Positions 1 through 9,203 of a stretch of DNA of 64,000 nucleotides are shown in pieces (position 1 is the first letter of the stretch; every line of letters begins with the position of its first letter). The DNA lies in assembly GCF_030687575.1 (NCBI RefSeq), contig NZ_CP117439.1, forward strand, positions 868,001-932,000. The letters are read 5' to 3'. A program made the position numbers and the translations under genes. The notes beneath the pieces are model-generated. The model was given only the letters and a program-made list of their open reading frames with translations. It was not told where the DNA came from and made no database searches. The stretch is from Pseudomonas sp. FP2309 (GTDB lineage: Bacteria; Pseudomonadota; Gammaproteobacteria; Pseudomonadales; Pseudomonadaceae).

Positions 1-1
1 A

Positions 2-1114
2 ATGATGGTTAAGCAACAGCAAGTTGTGATCGTCGGTGGCGGAGTCATCGGTTTGTTGACGGCGTACAACCTGGCAACCCAAGGTCAGGCGGTGGTGCTG
101 CTGGAGCGCGCGGGTGTGGGGCAGGAGTCATCCTGGGCCGGAGGTGGCATTGTTTCGCCGCTGTATCCATGGCGCTACAGCCCGGCGGTGACTGCGCTGG
201 CCCATTGGTCCCAGGATTTTTATCCGCAATTGGCTGAACGGCTGTTTGCCGCCACGGGCGTCGATCCGGAGGTTCACACCACCGGCCTTTACTGGCTGGA
301 CCTGGACGACGAAGCCGAGGCGTTGGCCTGGGCCGCCCGTGAAAGCCGACCTCTGAGCAAGGTCGAGGTGTCTGTCGCCCATGATGCCGTGCCGGCGCTG
401 GGCGGCGGGTACTCTCAGGCCGTCTATATGGCGGACGTGGCCAACGTGCGCAACCCGCGCCTGGTCAAATCCCTCAAGGCGGCGCTGTTGGCGCTACCTG
501 GCGTGACCGTCCACGAACAGTGCCAAGTGAACGGTTTTATTCTGGATGATGGCAATGTCGTCGGTGTGAAGACGACGGAAGGGCCGGTCCAGGGTGATCA
601 TGTCGTATTGGCGGCGGGAGCGTGGAGCGGTGAGTTGCTTGGCACTCTGGGGCTTGTGCTGCCGGTGGAGCCGGTCAAGGGGCAGATGATCCTGTACAAG
701 TGTGCTTCGAACTTCCTGTCGAGCATGGTGCTGGCCAAGGGGCGTTATGCAATCCCTCGGCGCGACGGGCATATCCTGATCGGCAGCACCCTGGAACATC
801 AGGGGTTCGACAAGACGCCGACAGCAAGTGCGTTGGAGAGTCTGAAGGCTTCAGCGGTGGAGCTGATTCCGGCCCTGGCAGACGCTGAGGTGGTCGGGCA
901 CTGGGCCGGTTTGCGGCCAGGCTCGCCGGAAGGCATTCCCTATATCGGTCAGGTGCCGGGTTATCAAGGGTTGTGGCTCAACTGCGGGCACTACCGCAAC
1001 GGCTTGGTGTTGGCACCGGCGTCCTGCCAGTTGTTTGCCGACTTGTTGCTGAACCGTGCACCGATCATCGACCCGGTGCCTTACGCGCCCGAAGGTCGGA
1101 TCAACGCTGGATAG
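2..1114 (+). CDS. thiO: Glycine oxidase ThiO (FAD-dependent amino acid oxidase)
   Basis: A 370-residue protein of the DAO family. ThiO oxidises glycine to the imine used to build the thiazole ring of thiamine. An N-terminal FAD Rossmann motif VGGGVIG lies at residues 11-17, and a GQESSWAGGGI segment follows, as expected for the family. The C-terminal GHYRNGLVLAPAS segment is the typical end of the FAD domain. The two adjacent ATG codons at 2 and 5 make the exact start uncertain, and the upstream region is outside the window, so the gene could start earlier. Its 3' end overlaps the convergent small gene by 14 nt. No thi gene is adjacent. Confidence 0.9.
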   Translation: MMVKQQQVVIVGGGVIGLLTAYNLATQGQAVVLLERAGVGQESSWAGGGIVSPLYPWRYSPAVTALAHWSQDFYPQLAERLFAATGVDPEVHTTGLYWLDLDDEAEALAWAARESRPLSKVEVSVAHDAVPALGGGYSQAVYMADVANVRNPRLVKSLKAALLALPGVTVHEQCQVNGFILDDGNVVGVKTTEGPVQGDHVVLAAGAWSGELLGTLGLVLPVEPVKGQMILYKCASNFLSSMVLAKGRYAIPRRDGHILIGSTLEHQGFDKTPTASALESLKASAVELIPALADAEVVGHWAGLRPGSPEGIPYIGQVPGYQGLWLNCGHYRNGLVLAPASCQLFADLLLNRAPIIDPVPYAPEGRINAG

Positions 1115-1334
1115 ACTTTGGCCCTTGCTCCAAATGCGCCTGGCTGCAGTACCACTCCTGGCGCACGCTGAGCGCGCGGTCCTGCGGCAGGTGCACGCCG
1201 CAGTGAGCGCAGCGTACCATCAGCGCTGCGCCGGGCTCGCGGGTACGCTGCTGTTTGGCGACCGGGCTTTTGAATTTACGCCACAACCATACCGCGGCAG
1301 CAATAACGGCAATCCAGAACAGAAGACGAAGCAT
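1101..1334 (-). CDS. Small membrane-anchored zinc-ribbon protein (PP0621-like)
   Basis: A 77-residue protein with one N-terminal hydrophobic helix (about residues 2-18), a basic stretch, and a C-terminal cysteine cluster with CAHC at about residues 42-45 and a further Cys in the motif WYCSQAH. The layout suggests an inner-membrane anchor with a cytoplasmic zinc-binding knuckle. Similar short proteins are widespread next to pilus and cell-envelope genes in pseudomonads, but I know of no established function. It overlaps the end of thiO by 14 nt in convergent orientation. Confidence 0.7.
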   Translation of the reverse strand: MLRLLFWIAVIAAAVWLWRKFKSPVAKQQRTREPGAALMVRCAHCGVHLPQDRALSVRQEWYCSQAHLEQGPKSIQR

Positions 1335-1415
1335 GGCAGGTAGTTTCTCGACAAGGAATGCGGCAGTTTAGCCAAGGACGCGACAGGCGCACAGCGCAAT
1401 AACACGTACCCACAA

Positions 1416-1443
1416 AAAAGGGAGCCCCGAAGGGCTCCCTTTT
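1416..1443 (-). terminator. Rho-independent terminator of bamD
   Basis: A perfect GC-rich inverted repeat, AAAAGGGAGCCC and its complement around a CGAA loop, sits just past the bamD stop. On the minus strand it is followed by a run of six T. The A-run on the other side makes it potentially bidirectional. Confidence 0.9.
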
Positions 1444-1459
1444 GCGTTGCGTCAACGGA

Positions 1460-2485
1460 TCAGTCGAACACGCCGAAGGTCATGTAGCTGAACCACGAGC
1501 GGTCCTGATTGTCGCCCAGCGCCTGTGGGGCTTCTTCTTCGATCACGTCGCCGTTCTCGTCGTGGGGCTTGAGGTCCGAAGGAATGGCATCCTTGGCGTC
1601 CTGGTACTGCTTCTGCACGTCCTGGTTGGCGCGGGTTTCGCCCGGCGGCAACGGTGGGCGGGATTCGATCAGGCCCAGGGTGTACTTGCTCAGCCACGAA
1701 CGGTTGTCCGCTTCGTCAACCTGAGGCACGAACTGGCCGTCTTTCAGGCTGGGGTGATCCGGGTAGTTGAGCTTGAGGGTTTCCAGGCTGGTGCTGGCCA
1801 GTTCGTCCAGGTGCAGACGCTGGTAGGCCTCGGTCATGACGGCCAGGCCGTCACCCACCGAAGGGGTTTCCTGGAAGTTCTCCACCACATAGCGGCCACG
1901 GTTGGCGGCGGCTACGTAGGCCTGACGGGTCAGGTAGTAGTGCGCTACGTGGATTTCGTAAGAGGCCAGCAGGTTGCGCAGGTAAATCATGCGCTGCTTG
2001 GCGTCCGGGGCGTAGCGGCTGTTGGGGTAACGGCTGGTCAACTGCGCGAACTCGTTATAGGAGTCGCGGGCAGCGCCCGGGTCACGCTTGGTCATGTCCA
2101 GCGGCAGGAATCGCGCCAGCAGGCCAACATCCTGGTCGAACGAGGTCAGGCCCTTCATGTAGTAGGCGTAGTCGACGTTCGGATGCTGTGGGTGCAGACG
2201 GATGAAACGCTCGGCGGCGGACTTGGCAGCTTCCGGCTCGGCGTTCTTGTAGTTGGCGTAGATCAGCTCGAGTTGGGCCTGGTCGGCGTAGCGGCCGAAC
2301 GGATAGCGCGACTCCAGTGCTTTCAGCTTCGCTGTGGCGCTGGTGTAGCTATTGTTGTCCAAGTCTTTCTGAGCCAGTTGGTACAACTCGACTTCGCTCA
2401 GGTTTTCGTCGACGACTTCCTTTGTTGACGAGCAAGCAGCAGTCATGGCGAGGATGGCGATCAGCAGCAGGTGTTTCACTTGCAT
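1460..2485 (-). CDS. bamD: Outer membrane protein assembly factor BamD (ComL lipoprotein)
   Basis: A 341-residue lipoprotein that scaffolds the BAM complex for folding beta-barrel proteins into the outer membrane. I chose the ATG at 2485 because it gives a perfect lipoprotein signal ([18 protein letters not shown], acylated Cys18); the frame is open 28 codons further upstream but that extension would spoil the signal. Five TPR-like helical repeats follow (for example the [18 protein letters not shown] segment). The protein is longer than E. coli BamD (about 245) because of an acidic C-terminal tail, which is usual in Pseudomonas. It is divergent from rluD and ends at a terminator. Confidence 0.95.
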   Translation of the reverse strand: MQVKHLLLIAILAMTAACSSTKEVVDENLSEVELYQLAQKDLDNNSYTSATAKLKALESRYPFGRYADQAQLELIYANYKNAEPEAAKSAAERFIRLHPQHPNVDYAYYMKGLTSFDQDVGLLARFLPLDMTKRDPGAARDSYNEFAQLTSRYPNSRYAPDAKQRMIYLRNLLASYEIHVAHYYLTRQAYVAAANRGRYVVENFQETPSVGDGLAVMTEAYQRLHLDELASTSLETLKLNYPDHPSLKDGQFVPQVDEADNRSWLSKYTLGLIESRPPLPPGETRANQDVQKQYQDAKDAIPSDLKPHDENGDVIEEEAPQALGDNQDRSWFSYMTFGVFD

Positions 2486-2634
2486 GGCGGCTTGCGTCCC
2501 TATGACGGCCGCTGTCTTGGGCGGGGCCGTCCTGTTATGATGAGCGCCCCGTTGAAAGCCTCGGGGCAAAAGACGCCGTATTTAACCACAAGCGCGCAGC
2601 CGAAACCAAAGGCTGTGCCACGCCTAGTCTGAGC

Positions 2635-3597
2635 ATGTCCGATAAAATTGAACTTCGCGCAGAGGTGCCGTCCGAATTGGGCGGCCAACGCCTCGATCAA
2701 GTCGCCGCACAATTATTCGCTGAGCACTCGCGCTCGCGCCTTTCCGCCTGGATCAAAGACGGCCGCCTGACTGTGGATGGAGCGGTTATCCGCCCGCGAG
2801 ACATAGTTCATGGCGGTGCGATTCTTGAGCTGACTGCCGAGCAGGAAGCCCAGGGAGAATGGGTCGCCCAGGACATCGAGCTGGATATCGTCTATGAAGA
2901 CGACGACATCCTGGTCATCAATAAACCCGCAGGCCTGGTGGTTCACCCGGCGGCCGGGCACGCTGATGGCACTTTGCTCAATGCTCTGCTGCACCATATT
3001 CCCGACATCATCAACGTGCCGCGTTGCGGCATCGTGCACCGTCTGGACAAGGACACCACCGGCTTGATGGTGGTGGCCAAGACCATTCAGGCGCAGACGC
3101 AACTGGTTACGCAATTGCAGAGCCGCAGCGTCAGCCGGATCTACGAGTGCATCGTGATCGGCGTCGTGGTGGCCGGTGGCAAGATCAACGCGCCGATCGG
3201 TCGCCACGGCCAGCAACGCCAGCGCATGGCGGTGATGGAGGGCGGCAAGCAGGCCGTCAGCCATTACCGAGTGTTGGAGCGTTTCCGCTCACACACCCAT
3301 GTACGGGTCAAGCTGGAAACCGGCCGTACCCACCAGATTCGTGTGCACATGGCCCACATCAACTTCCCGTTGGTCGGCGATCCTGCCTACGGTGGTCGCT
3401 TCCGCATTCCACCCGCGGCCAGCCAGACCATGGTCGAATCGCTCAAGACGTTCCCGCGCCAGGCGCTGCATGCACGCTTCCTGGAGCTGGATCATCCGAC
3501 GAGCGGTCAGCGCATGAGCTGGGAATCGCCGTTGCCGGATGATTTTGTCTGGTTGCTGTCGTTGCTAAAGCAGGATCGCGAGGCATTTGTCGGATGA
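2635..3597 (+). CDS. rluD: 23S rRNA pseudouridine(1911/1915/1917) synthase RluD
   Basis: A 320-residue RluA-family pseudouridine synthase. It modifies helix 69 of 23S rRNA. An S4 RNA-binding domain covers about residues 15-75 (GGQRLDQVAAQL). The catalytic motif HRLDKDTTG carries the nucleophilic Asp138, and the GRTHQIRVH motif is near residues 230-238. The gene is divergent from bamD (149 bp between the starts) and overlaps the next gene by 4 nt (ATGA), so the two are translationally coupled. Confidence 0.95.
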   Translation: MSDKIELRAEVPSELGGQRLDQVAAQLFAEHSRSRLSAWIKDGRLTVDGAVIRPRDIVHGGAILELTAEQEAQGEWVAQDIELDIVYEDDDILVINKPAGLVVHPAAGHADGTLLNALLHHIPDIINVPRCGIVHRLDKDTTGLMVVAKTIQAQTQLVTQLQSRSVSRIYECIVIGVVVAGGKINAPIGRHGQQRQRMAVMEGGKQAVSHYRVLERFRSHTHVRVKLETGRTHQIRVHMAHINFPLVGDPAYGGRFRIPPAASQTMVESLKTFPRQALHARFLELDHPTSGQRMSWESPLPDDFVWLLSLLKQDREAFVG

Positions 3598-4319
3598 GTG
3601 ACTGGCTGATACCTGACTGGCCCGCGCCGGCTCGGGTAAAGGCCTGCGTCACCACCCGTGCAGGCGGCGTCAGTCTGGCGCCGTTCGACAGCCTTAATCT
3701 GGGTGATCATGTTGAGGACAGCCTCGAGGCCGTCCTTGAAAACCGCCGTCGCCTTACCGATGCGTTTGGTATTCGGCCAGCCTGGTTGCGCCAGGTTCAT
3801 GGCGTTAACGTGGTCGAGGCCAATCCTGATTGCATCGCTGAAGCCGATGCCAGTTGGACGAGCACCCCAGGCATCGCCTGCACCGCGATGACTGCCGATT
3901 GTCTGCCTGCGTTGTTCTGCAACCGTGCCGGTACCCGCGTCGCGGCAGCCCATGCCGGTTGGCGTGGGCTGGCGGCAGGCGTGTTGGAGGCGGCGTTTGA
4001 AAGCCTGGACACCGCGCCTGCCGATGTACTGGTCTGGCTCGGCCCGGCGATTGGTCCGCAGGCCTTTGAAGTGGGGCCGGAAGTGCGCGGTGCCTTCATG
4101 CAGCAATTGCCGGCAGCTGCCGAAGCGTTTGTGCCCAGTCGCAACGACGGCAAGTTCATGGCCGACATCTATAAGCTGGCGCGTCTGCGCCTGGCAGCTC
4201 GGGGTGTCACGGCGGTCTACGGTGGCGGTTTGTGTACCGTGACCGATCCTCGCTTCTTTTCTTACCGGCGCAATCCGCGCACCGGTCGATTTGCCTCCCT
4301 TATCTGGCTCGAGCGCTAG
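3594..4319 (+). CDS. pgeF: Peptidoglycan editing factor PgeF / purine nucleoside phosphorylase (YfiH, multicopper oxidoreductase fold)
   Basis: A 241-residue DUF152/LACC1-family protein. The three conserved metal ligands are visible: His69 in RQVHG, Cys103 in TADC, and His120 in AAHAGWRGL. Members act on purine nucleosides, and E. coli YfiH has also been linked to correct peptidoglycan precursor composition. The start codon overlaps the rluD stop by 4 nt. The rluD-pgeF-clpB order is conserved in gammaproteobacteria. Confidence 0.9.
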   Translation: MSDWLIPDWPAPARVKACVTTRAGGVSLAPFDSLNLGDHVEDSLEAVLENRRRLTDAFGIRPAWLRQVHGVNVVEANPDCIAEADASWTSTPGIACTAMTADCLPALFCNRAGTRVAAAHAGWRGLAAGVLEAAFESLDTAPADVLVWLGPAIGPQAFEVGPEVRGAFMQQLPAAAEAFVPSRNDGKFMADIYKLARLRLAARGVTAVYGGGLCTVTDPRFFSYRRNPRTGRFASLIWLER

Positions 4320-4349
4320 ACTCCCCTGATCCATATCAAGCATTGCCCG

Positions 4350-4378
4350 CTTGAATCCTCCAGAATCCACCCCATCTA
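4350..4378 (+). promoter_or_regulatory. Sigma-32 (RpoH) heat-shock promoter of clpB
   Basis: CTTGAA at 4350-4355 is followed by a 14-nt spacer and CCCCATCTA at 4370-4378. This is almost exactly the sigma-32 consensus (CTTGAA, 13-15 nt, CCCCATnT). It lies about 70 bp upstream of the clpB start, which fits the known heat-shock control of clpB. Confidence 0.9.
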
Positions 4379-4450
4379 TAGGGGTATCTGGCAGGTTTCT
4401 TCATTCAGGATGTGTTTATAGCTCCGGCCTGCTCAAAAGGAAGGTGACTA

Positions 4451-7015
4451 ATGCGTATTGATCGTTTAACCAGCAAATTACAGTTGGCCTTATCAGACTC
4501 CCAATCCTTGGCGGTGGGCCTCGACCACCCGGCCATTGAGCCTGCGCACTTGATGCAGGCACTTCTGGAACAGCAAGGTGGGTCTATCAAACCCTTGCTG
4601 ATGCAGGTGGGCTTTGACGTCAACAGCCTGCGCAAGGAGTTGAGCAAAGAGCTCGACCAACTGCCGAAAATCCAAAACCCGACCGGCGACGTGAATATGT
4701 CCCAGGACCTGGCGCGCCTGCTGAATCAAGCAGACCGCCTGGCCCAGCAGAAGGGCGACCAGTTCATTTCAAGCGAACTGGTGCTGCTCGCCGCCATGGA
4801 CGAAAACAGCAAGCTCGGCAAGTTGTTGCTGGGCCAGGGTGTAAGCAAAAAAGCCCTGGAGAACGCCATCAACAACCTGCGTGGCGGCGATGCGGTCAAT
4901 GATCCCAATCATGAGGAGTCGCGCCAGGCGCTGGACAAGTACACCGTCGACCTGACCAAACGCGCCGAAGACGGCAAGCTTGACCCGGTGATCGGTCGTG
5001 ACGACGAGATTCGTCGCACTATCCAGGTCCTGCAGCGCCGCACCAAGAACAACCCGGTGCTGATCGGCGAGCCTGGCGTGGGTAAAACCGCGATTGCCGA
5101 AGGCCTGGCCCAGCGCATCATTAATGGTGAAGTGCCGGATGGGCTCAAAGGCAAGCGCCTGCTGTCCCTGGACATGGGGGCGTTGATCGCCGGCGCCAAG
5201 TTCCGTGGCGAGTTCGAAGAGCGTCTGAAATCCCTGCTTAATGAACTGTCGAAGCAGGAAGGGCAGATCATCCTGTTTATCGACGAATTGCACACCATGG
5301 TCGGTGCCGGTAAAGGCGAGGGCTCCATGGACGCCGGCAACATGCTCAAGCCGGCCCTGGCGCGGGGCGAGTTGCATTGCGTCGGTGCGACCACGCTTAA
5401 CGAATACCGCCAGTACATTGAAAAGGACGCAGCCCTTGAGCGGCGTTTCCAGAAGGTGTTGGTGGAAGAGCCGAGCGAAGAGGACACCATTGCGATCCTG
5501 CGTGGCCTGAAAGAGCGCTATGAGGTCCACCATAAAGTGGCCATCACGGACGGCGCGATCATTGCGGCGGCCAAATTGAGCCATCGCTACATCACCGACC
5601 GGCAACTGCCGGACAAGGCTATCGATCTGATCGATGAAGCGGCCAGCCGCATTCGTATGGAAATCGATTCCAAGCCGGAGGTGCTCGATCGCCTGGACCG
5701 TCGCCTGATTCAACTGAAAGTCGAATCCCAGGCCCTCAAGAAAGAAGAGGACGAAGCGGCGAAGAAACGCCTGGAAAAACTCCAGGAAGAAATCCTGCGT
5801 CTGGAACGTGAGTATTCCGACCTCGAAGAAATCTGGACCTCGGAAAAAGCTGAAGTGCAAGGCTCCGCTCAGATCCAGCAAAAGATCGAGCAGTCGCGCC
5901 AGGAGTTGGAAGCTGCGCGCCGTAAAGGTGATCTGAACCGCATGGCCGAGTTGCAGTACGGGGTTATCCCGGACCTGGAACGCAGCCTGCAGATGGTCGA
6001 CCAGCACGGCAAGCCTGAAAATCAGCTGTTGCGCAGCAAGGTGACCGAGGAAGAAATCGCCGAAGTCGTCTCCAAGTGGACCGGCATTCCAGTGTCGAAA
6101 ATGCTCGAAGGTGAGCGCGACAAGCTGCTGAAAATGGAGCACCTGTTGCACCAGCGCGTGATCGGCCAGGAAGAGGCCGTTGTGGCGGTGTCCAACGCGG
6201 TACGCCGCTCGCGGGCGGGTTTGTCCGACCCGAACCGTCCCAGTGGCTCGTTTATGTTCCTCGGCCCGACTGGTGTGGGTAAGACCGAACTGTGCAAGGC
6301 CTTGGCCGAGTTCCTGTTTGACACCGAAGAGGCCATGGTGCGGATTGATATGTCCGAGTTCATGGAGAAACATTCGGTGGCTCGATTGATCGGCGCGCCA
6401 CCCGGCTATGTCGGCTACGAGGAAGGCGGTTACCTGACCGAAGCCGTGCGGCGTAAGCCTTACTCGGTGATCCTGTTGGATGAGGTCGAGAAAGCTCATC
6501 CGGATGTGTTCAACATCCTGCTGCAGGTGCTGGAAGATGGTCGCCTGACCGACAGCCACGGGCGTACGGTGGACTTCCGCAATACAGTGATCGTGATGAC
6601 CTCCAACCTGGGCTCGGCGCAGATCCAGGAACTGGTGGGGGATCGTGAGGCCCAGCGCGCTGCAGTCATGGATGCGCTGACCTCGCACTTCCGTCCGGAA
6701 TTTATCAACCGGGTCGACGAAGTGGTGATCTTCGAACCATTGGCGCGGGATCAGATCGCGGGTATTACCGAGATCCAGTTGGGCCGTCTGCGTGGTCGTC
6801 TGGCCGAGCGCGAGCTGTCGCTGGAGCTGAGCCGCGAGGCGTTGGACAAGCTGATCGCGGTCGGTTACGACCCGGTGTATGGCGCACGGCCTTTGAAGCG
6901 TGCGATCCAGCGCTGGATCGAGAACCCGCTGGCGCAACTGATCCTGTCGGGCAGCTTTATGCCGGGCACGAGCGTCGAAGCCACGGTGGAAAACGACGAA
7001 ATCGTCTTCCACTGA
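4451..7015 (+). CDS. clpB: ATP-dependent disaggregase chaperone ClpB
   Basis: An 854-residue Hsp100 protein that threads aggregated polypeptides with the DnaK system. In order: a Clp-N domain (1-145), the first AAA domain with Walker A GEPGVGKT near residue 206 and Walker [10 protein letters not shown], the long M-domain coiled coil (about 405-525), and the second AAA domain with GPTGVGKTE near 607 followed by a D2-small domain. The length matches E. coli ClpB (857). A strong Shine-Dalgarno AAGGAAGG precedes the ATG. It is under a sigma-32 promoter and followed by a strong terminator, so it is a single-gene unit. Confidence 0.98.
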   Translation: MRIDRLTSKLQLALSDSQSLAVGLDHPAIEPAHLMQALLEQQGGSIKPLLMQVGFDVNSLRKELSKELDQLPKIQNPTGDVNMSQDLARLLNQADRLAQQKGDQFISSELVLLAAMDENSKLGKLLLGQGVSKKALENAINNLRGGDAVNDPNHEESRQALDKYTVDLTKRAEDGKLDPVIGRDDEIRRTIQVLQRRTKNNPVLIGEPGVGKTAIAEGLAQRIINGEVPDGLKGKRLLSLDMGALIAGAKFRGEFEERLKSLLNELSKQEGQIILFIDELHTMVGAGKGEGSMDAGNMLKPALARGELHCVGATTLNEYRQYIEKDAALERRFQKVLVEEPSEEDTIAILRGLKERYEVHHKVAITDGAIIAAAKLSHRYITDRQLPDKAIDLIDEAASRIRMEIDSKPEVLDRLDRRLIQLKVESQALKKEEDEAAKKRLEKLQEEILRLEREYSDLEEIWTSEKAEVQGSAQIQQKIEQSRQELEAARRKGDLNRMAELQYGVIPDLERSLQMVDQHGKPENQLLRSKVTEEEIAEVVSKWTGIPVSKMLEGERDKLLKMEHLLHQRVIGQEEAVVAVSNAVRRSRAGLSDPNRPSGSFMFLGPTGVGKTELCKALAEFLFDTEEAMVRIDMSEFMEKHSVARLIGAPPGYVGYEEGGYLTEAVRRKPYSVILLDEVEKAHPDVFNILLQVLEDGRLTDSHGRTVDFRNTVIVMTSNLGSAQIQELVGDREAQRAAVMDALTSHFRPEFINRVDEVVIFEPLARDQIAGITEIQLGRLRGRLAERELSLELSREALDKLIAVGYDPVYGARPLKRAIQRWIENPLAQLILSGSFMPGTSVEATVENDEIVFH

Positions 7016-7040
7016 GCTCACACAGCAAGCTAATAAGAGA

Positions 7041-7068
7041 AGGCCCCGCATCGCGGGGCCTTTTTTTT
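7041..7068 (+). terminator. Rho-independent terminator of clpB
   Basis: AGGCCCCGCATCGCGGGGCC forms an 8-bp GC stem followed by eight T, 25 bp after the clpB stop. Confidence 0.95.
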
Positions 7069-7200
7069 CGATAGGGCGTTGAACTGTAAGGCAAAGGCTT
7101 GTAAAGTGCGCCCCGCAGCAACGTCAGCCCGCGGGTTTCTTCTCCCTAAGAAGAAATCAGAAAGAAGCGCAAATCATTGTCTTAAAAGCAATTTAAAGGG

Positions 7201-7228
7201 TTGACAGGGGTTTTTAAGATTGTAGAAT
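7201..7228 (+). promoter_or_regulatory. Sigma-70 promoter of the tRNA operon
   Basis: TTGACA at 7201-7206, a 16-nt spacer, and TAGAAT at 7223-7228. It is followed by a GC-rich discriminator (AGCGCGCC), the sequence type expected for stringently controlled stable-RNA promoters. It lies about 90 bp upstream of the first tRNA gene. Confidence 0.75.
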
Positions 7229-7319
7229 AGCGCGCCTCAGAGACGCTAACGTAGCGATACGGACAGGGTCGAAGAGAAAGGTTACACCGCAGTAAAAGTT
7301 GTACTTTGAAATATGTAGT

Positions 7320-7395
7320 TCCGTGATAGCTCAGTCGGTAGAGCAAATGACTGTTAATCATTGGGTCCCAGGTTCGAGTCCTGGTCACGGAGCCA
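7320..7395 (+). tRNA. tRNA-Asn (anticodon GTT)
   Basis: A 76-nt cloverleaf with acceptor TCCGTGA pairing with TCACGGA, D-arm GCTC/GAGC, anticodon loop CTGTTAA (GTT) and T-arm with TTCGAGT. The 3' CCA is encoded. First gene of the cluster. Confidence 0.97.
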
Positions 7396-7404
7396 ATTTC
7401 AAAC

Positions 7405-7481
7405 CGGGGTATAGCGCAGTCCGGTAGCGCGCCTGCTTTGGGAGCAGGATGTCGGGAGTTCGAATCCCCCTACCCCGACCA
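7405..7481 (+). tRNA. tRNA-Pro (anticodon TGG), copy 1
   Basis: A 77-nt tRNA with acceptor CGGGGTA/TACCCCG, anticodon stem CCTGC/GCAGG, loop TTTGGGA (anticodon TGG) and encoded CCA. The T-stem is GGGAG/CCCCC, with an A52-C62 mismatch. It differs from copy 2 (7656-7732) only at one T-stem base pair. Confidence 0.97.
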
Positions 7482-7486
7482 TATTT

Positions 7487-7562
7487 GGGTCGTTAGCTCA
7501 GTTGGTAGAGCAGTTGGCTTTTAACCAATTGGTCGTAGGTTCGAATCCCACACGACCCACCA
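7487..7562 (+). tRNA. tRNA-Lys (anticodon TTT)
   Basis: A 76-nt cloverleaf with acceptor GGGTCGT/ACGACCC, anticodon stem GTTGG/CCAAT region with loop CTTTTAA (TTT) and encoded CCA. It lies 5 nt after tRNA-Pro copy 1 and must share its transcript. Confidence 0.97.
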
Positions 7563-7628
7563 TTTTTGAGACCAGTTAACGCTGGAATCGAATCTTAAGA
7601 TCAGAGGCCAAAAGCGCTGATCGAAGAA

Positions 7629-7654
7629 GGCGACTGAAAGGTCGCCTTTTTTTT
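7629..7654 (+). terminator. Rho-independent terminator after the Asn-Pro-Lys tRNA operon
   Basis: GGCGAC, loop TGAAAG, GTCGCC, then eight T. It ends one base before the second tRNA-Pro gene, so that gene is reached only by read-through or from its own start. Confidence 0.85.
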
Positions 7655-7655
7655 C

Positions 7656-7732
7656 CGGGGTATAGCGCAGTCCGGTAGCGCGCCTGCTTTGGGAGCAGGA
7701 TGTCAGGAGTTCGAATCCCCTTACCCCGACCA
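7656..7732 (+). tRNA. tRNA-Pro (anticodon TGG), copy 2
   Basis: Identical to copy 1 except for a compensated T-stem pair (G49-C65 in copy 1, A49-T65 here). It begins one base after the T-tract of the preceding terminator, and is followed by its own terminator. No separate promoter fits between the terminator and the gene. Confidence 0.95.
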
Positions 7733-7737
7733 TATTA

Positions 7738-7773
7738 AAAATCCTCGTATCGAAAGATACGGGGATTTTTTTT
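7738..7773 (+). terminator. Bidirectional terminator after tRNA-Pro copy 2
   Basis: AAAAATCCTCGTATC, loop GAAA, GATACGGGGATT, then a T-run. The A-run on the left side lets it also serve the convergent NADH dehydrogenase gene. Confidence 0.85.
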
Positions 7774-7801
7774 ATCCGCGATTTTTGTGGTACCGCAGCA
7801 T

Positions 7802-7832
7802 ATGCGGGAGCGAGCAAGCCCACTTCCCGCAT
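7802..7832. repeat. REP-like hairpin downstream of ndh
   Basis: ATGCGGGA and TCCCGCAT, 8-bp arms around a loop with GAGCAAGC. This resembles the short intergenic palindromes of fluorescent pseudomonads. There is no T-run. Confidence 0.45.
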
Positions 7833-7844
7833 CAGGTTGTGGTG

Positions 7845-9143
7845 TTAATGCAATTTGAGGCGTGGCTCAGTGCCTCGTCCAATCTTGCTGCCCAGCATCA
7901 GCATGGCCGTGCGGAAGAAGCCGTACAGCGCCATTTGGTGCATGCGGTACAGCGACACATAGAACATCCGCGCCAACCAGCCCTCCAGCATTACGCTGCC
8001 CGTCAGGTTGCCCATCAAGTTGCCCACCGCCGAGAAGCGCGACAGCGAGATCAGCGAGCCGTAGTCGGTGTACTTGTAGGTCGGCAGCTCCTTGCCTTCG
8101 ATCCGCAACTTGAGCGACTTGGCCAGCAACGACGCCTGCTGGTGAGCGGCCTGGGCCCGGGGCGGCACGTTGCGGTCGGTTCCGGGTTGTGGGCAGGCGG
8201 CGCAATCGCCGAAGGCAAAGATATTCTCGTCGCGGGTGGTTTGCAGGGTCTGCAGCACCTGCAACTGATTGATGCGGTTGGTTTCCAGTCCATCGATATC
8301 CTTGAGGAAGCCCGGTGCGCGAATCCCGGCGGCCCATACCTTCAAGCTGGCGGGAATCACCTGGCCGCTGCTGGTGATCAAAGCATCGGCGGTGACTTCA
8401 CTCACCGCAGCGTTGGTCAGCACGGTGACGCCAAGTTTCTCCAGGGTTTTATGCACAGGCCCGCCGATACGCTCCGGCAAGGCCGGCAGCACCCGTGGGC
8501 CGGCTTCGATCAGGGTGATGTGCATGTTTTCCGGCTTGATGCGGTCCAGACCATAAGCGGCCAGTTCATGGGCGGCGTTATGCAGTTCTGCGGCCAGTTC
8601 GACACCGGTTGCGCCGGCGCCGACGATGGCGACACTGATCTTTTCCACCACGTCTGTCTGCCCGGCATGGGCGCGCAGGTAGTGGTTGAGTAACTGCTGG
8701 TGAAAGCGCTCGGCCTGTTTGCGGGTGTCTAGAAACAGGCAGTGCTGCGCCGCGCCCTCGGTGCCGAAATCGTTGGTGGTGCTGCCGACCGCGATCACCA
8801 GGCTGTCATAGCCCAGCACGCGGGCAGGCACCAGTTCGCGGCCTTCTTCGTCGAGGGTGGCGGCCAGCTGAATTTTTTTCTGTTCACGGTCGAGCCCGCT
8901 CATGCGTCCCAGCTGGAACTCGAAGTGGTTCCATTTGGCTTGGGCGACGTAATTGAGTTCGTCTTCCGAAGAGTTCAGCGAGCCGGCGGCCACTTCGTGC
9001 AGCAGGGGCTTCCAGATATGGGTCAGGTTGGTGTCCACCAGCGTGATGCTGGCGGTGCCGCGCTTGCCCAGGGCCTTACCCAGGCGGGTAGCCAACTCCA
9101 GGCCGCCGGCACCGCCGCCGACGATAATAATACGATGGGTCAT
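7845..9143 (-). CDS. ndh: Type II NADH:quinone oxidoreductase (Ndh)
   Basis: A 432-residue FAD enzyme that passes electrons from NADH to ubiquinone without pumping protons. The FAD-binding motif VGGGAGGLELA starts at residue 7, and a second Rossmann motif VGAGATGVELA for NADH lies near residue 178. A C-terminal amphipathic region (LARMFYVSLYRMHQMALYGFF) would attach it to the inner membrane. I chose the ATG at 9143 because the FAD motif then begins at the usual distance; the frame also allows an ATG 5 codons upstream. It is the last gene before the convergent tRNA cluster. Confidence 0.9.
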   Translation of the reverse strand: MTHRIIIVGGGAGGLELATRLGKALGKRGTASITLVDTNLTHIWKPLLHEVAAGSLNSSEDELNYVAQAKWNHFEFQLGRMSGLDREQKKIQLAATLDEEGRELVPARVLGYDSLVIAVGSTTNDFGTEGAAQHCLFLDTRKQAERFHQQLLNHYLRAHAGQTDVVEKISVAIVGAGATGVELAAELHNAAHELAAYGLDRIKPENMHITLIEAGPRVLPALPERIGGPVHKTLEKLGVTVLTNAAVSEVTADALITSSGQVIPASLKVWAAGIRAPGFLKDIDGLETNRINQLQVLQTLQTTRDENIFAFGDCAACPQPGTDRNVPPRAQAAHQQASLLAKSLKLRIEGKELPTYKYTDYGSLISLSRFSAVGNLMGNLTGSVMLEGWLARMFYVSLYRMHQMALYGFFRTAMLMLGSKIGRGTEPRLKLH

Positions 9144-9203
9144 GGGGATATCTCGCAAGGCTAAAAGAAATCGGAGCAGTTACCCCCGCGAGCGCCAGGC
9201 GGC

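Noticed and set aside
1442..2428. A 328-codon plus-strand open frame over bamD
   Set aside because: Antisense to bamD, starts within its terminator, and has no ribosome site.
4769..7051. A 760-codon minus-strand open frame across clpB
   Set aside because: Antisense shadow of clpB. Composition is unlike a protein and the frame spans past the gene end.
7521..7832. A 103-codon minus-strand open frame over the tRNA cluster
   Set aside because: It is translated from tRNA-Lys, tRNA-Pro and two terminators. Frames like this over tRNA genes are common false annotations.
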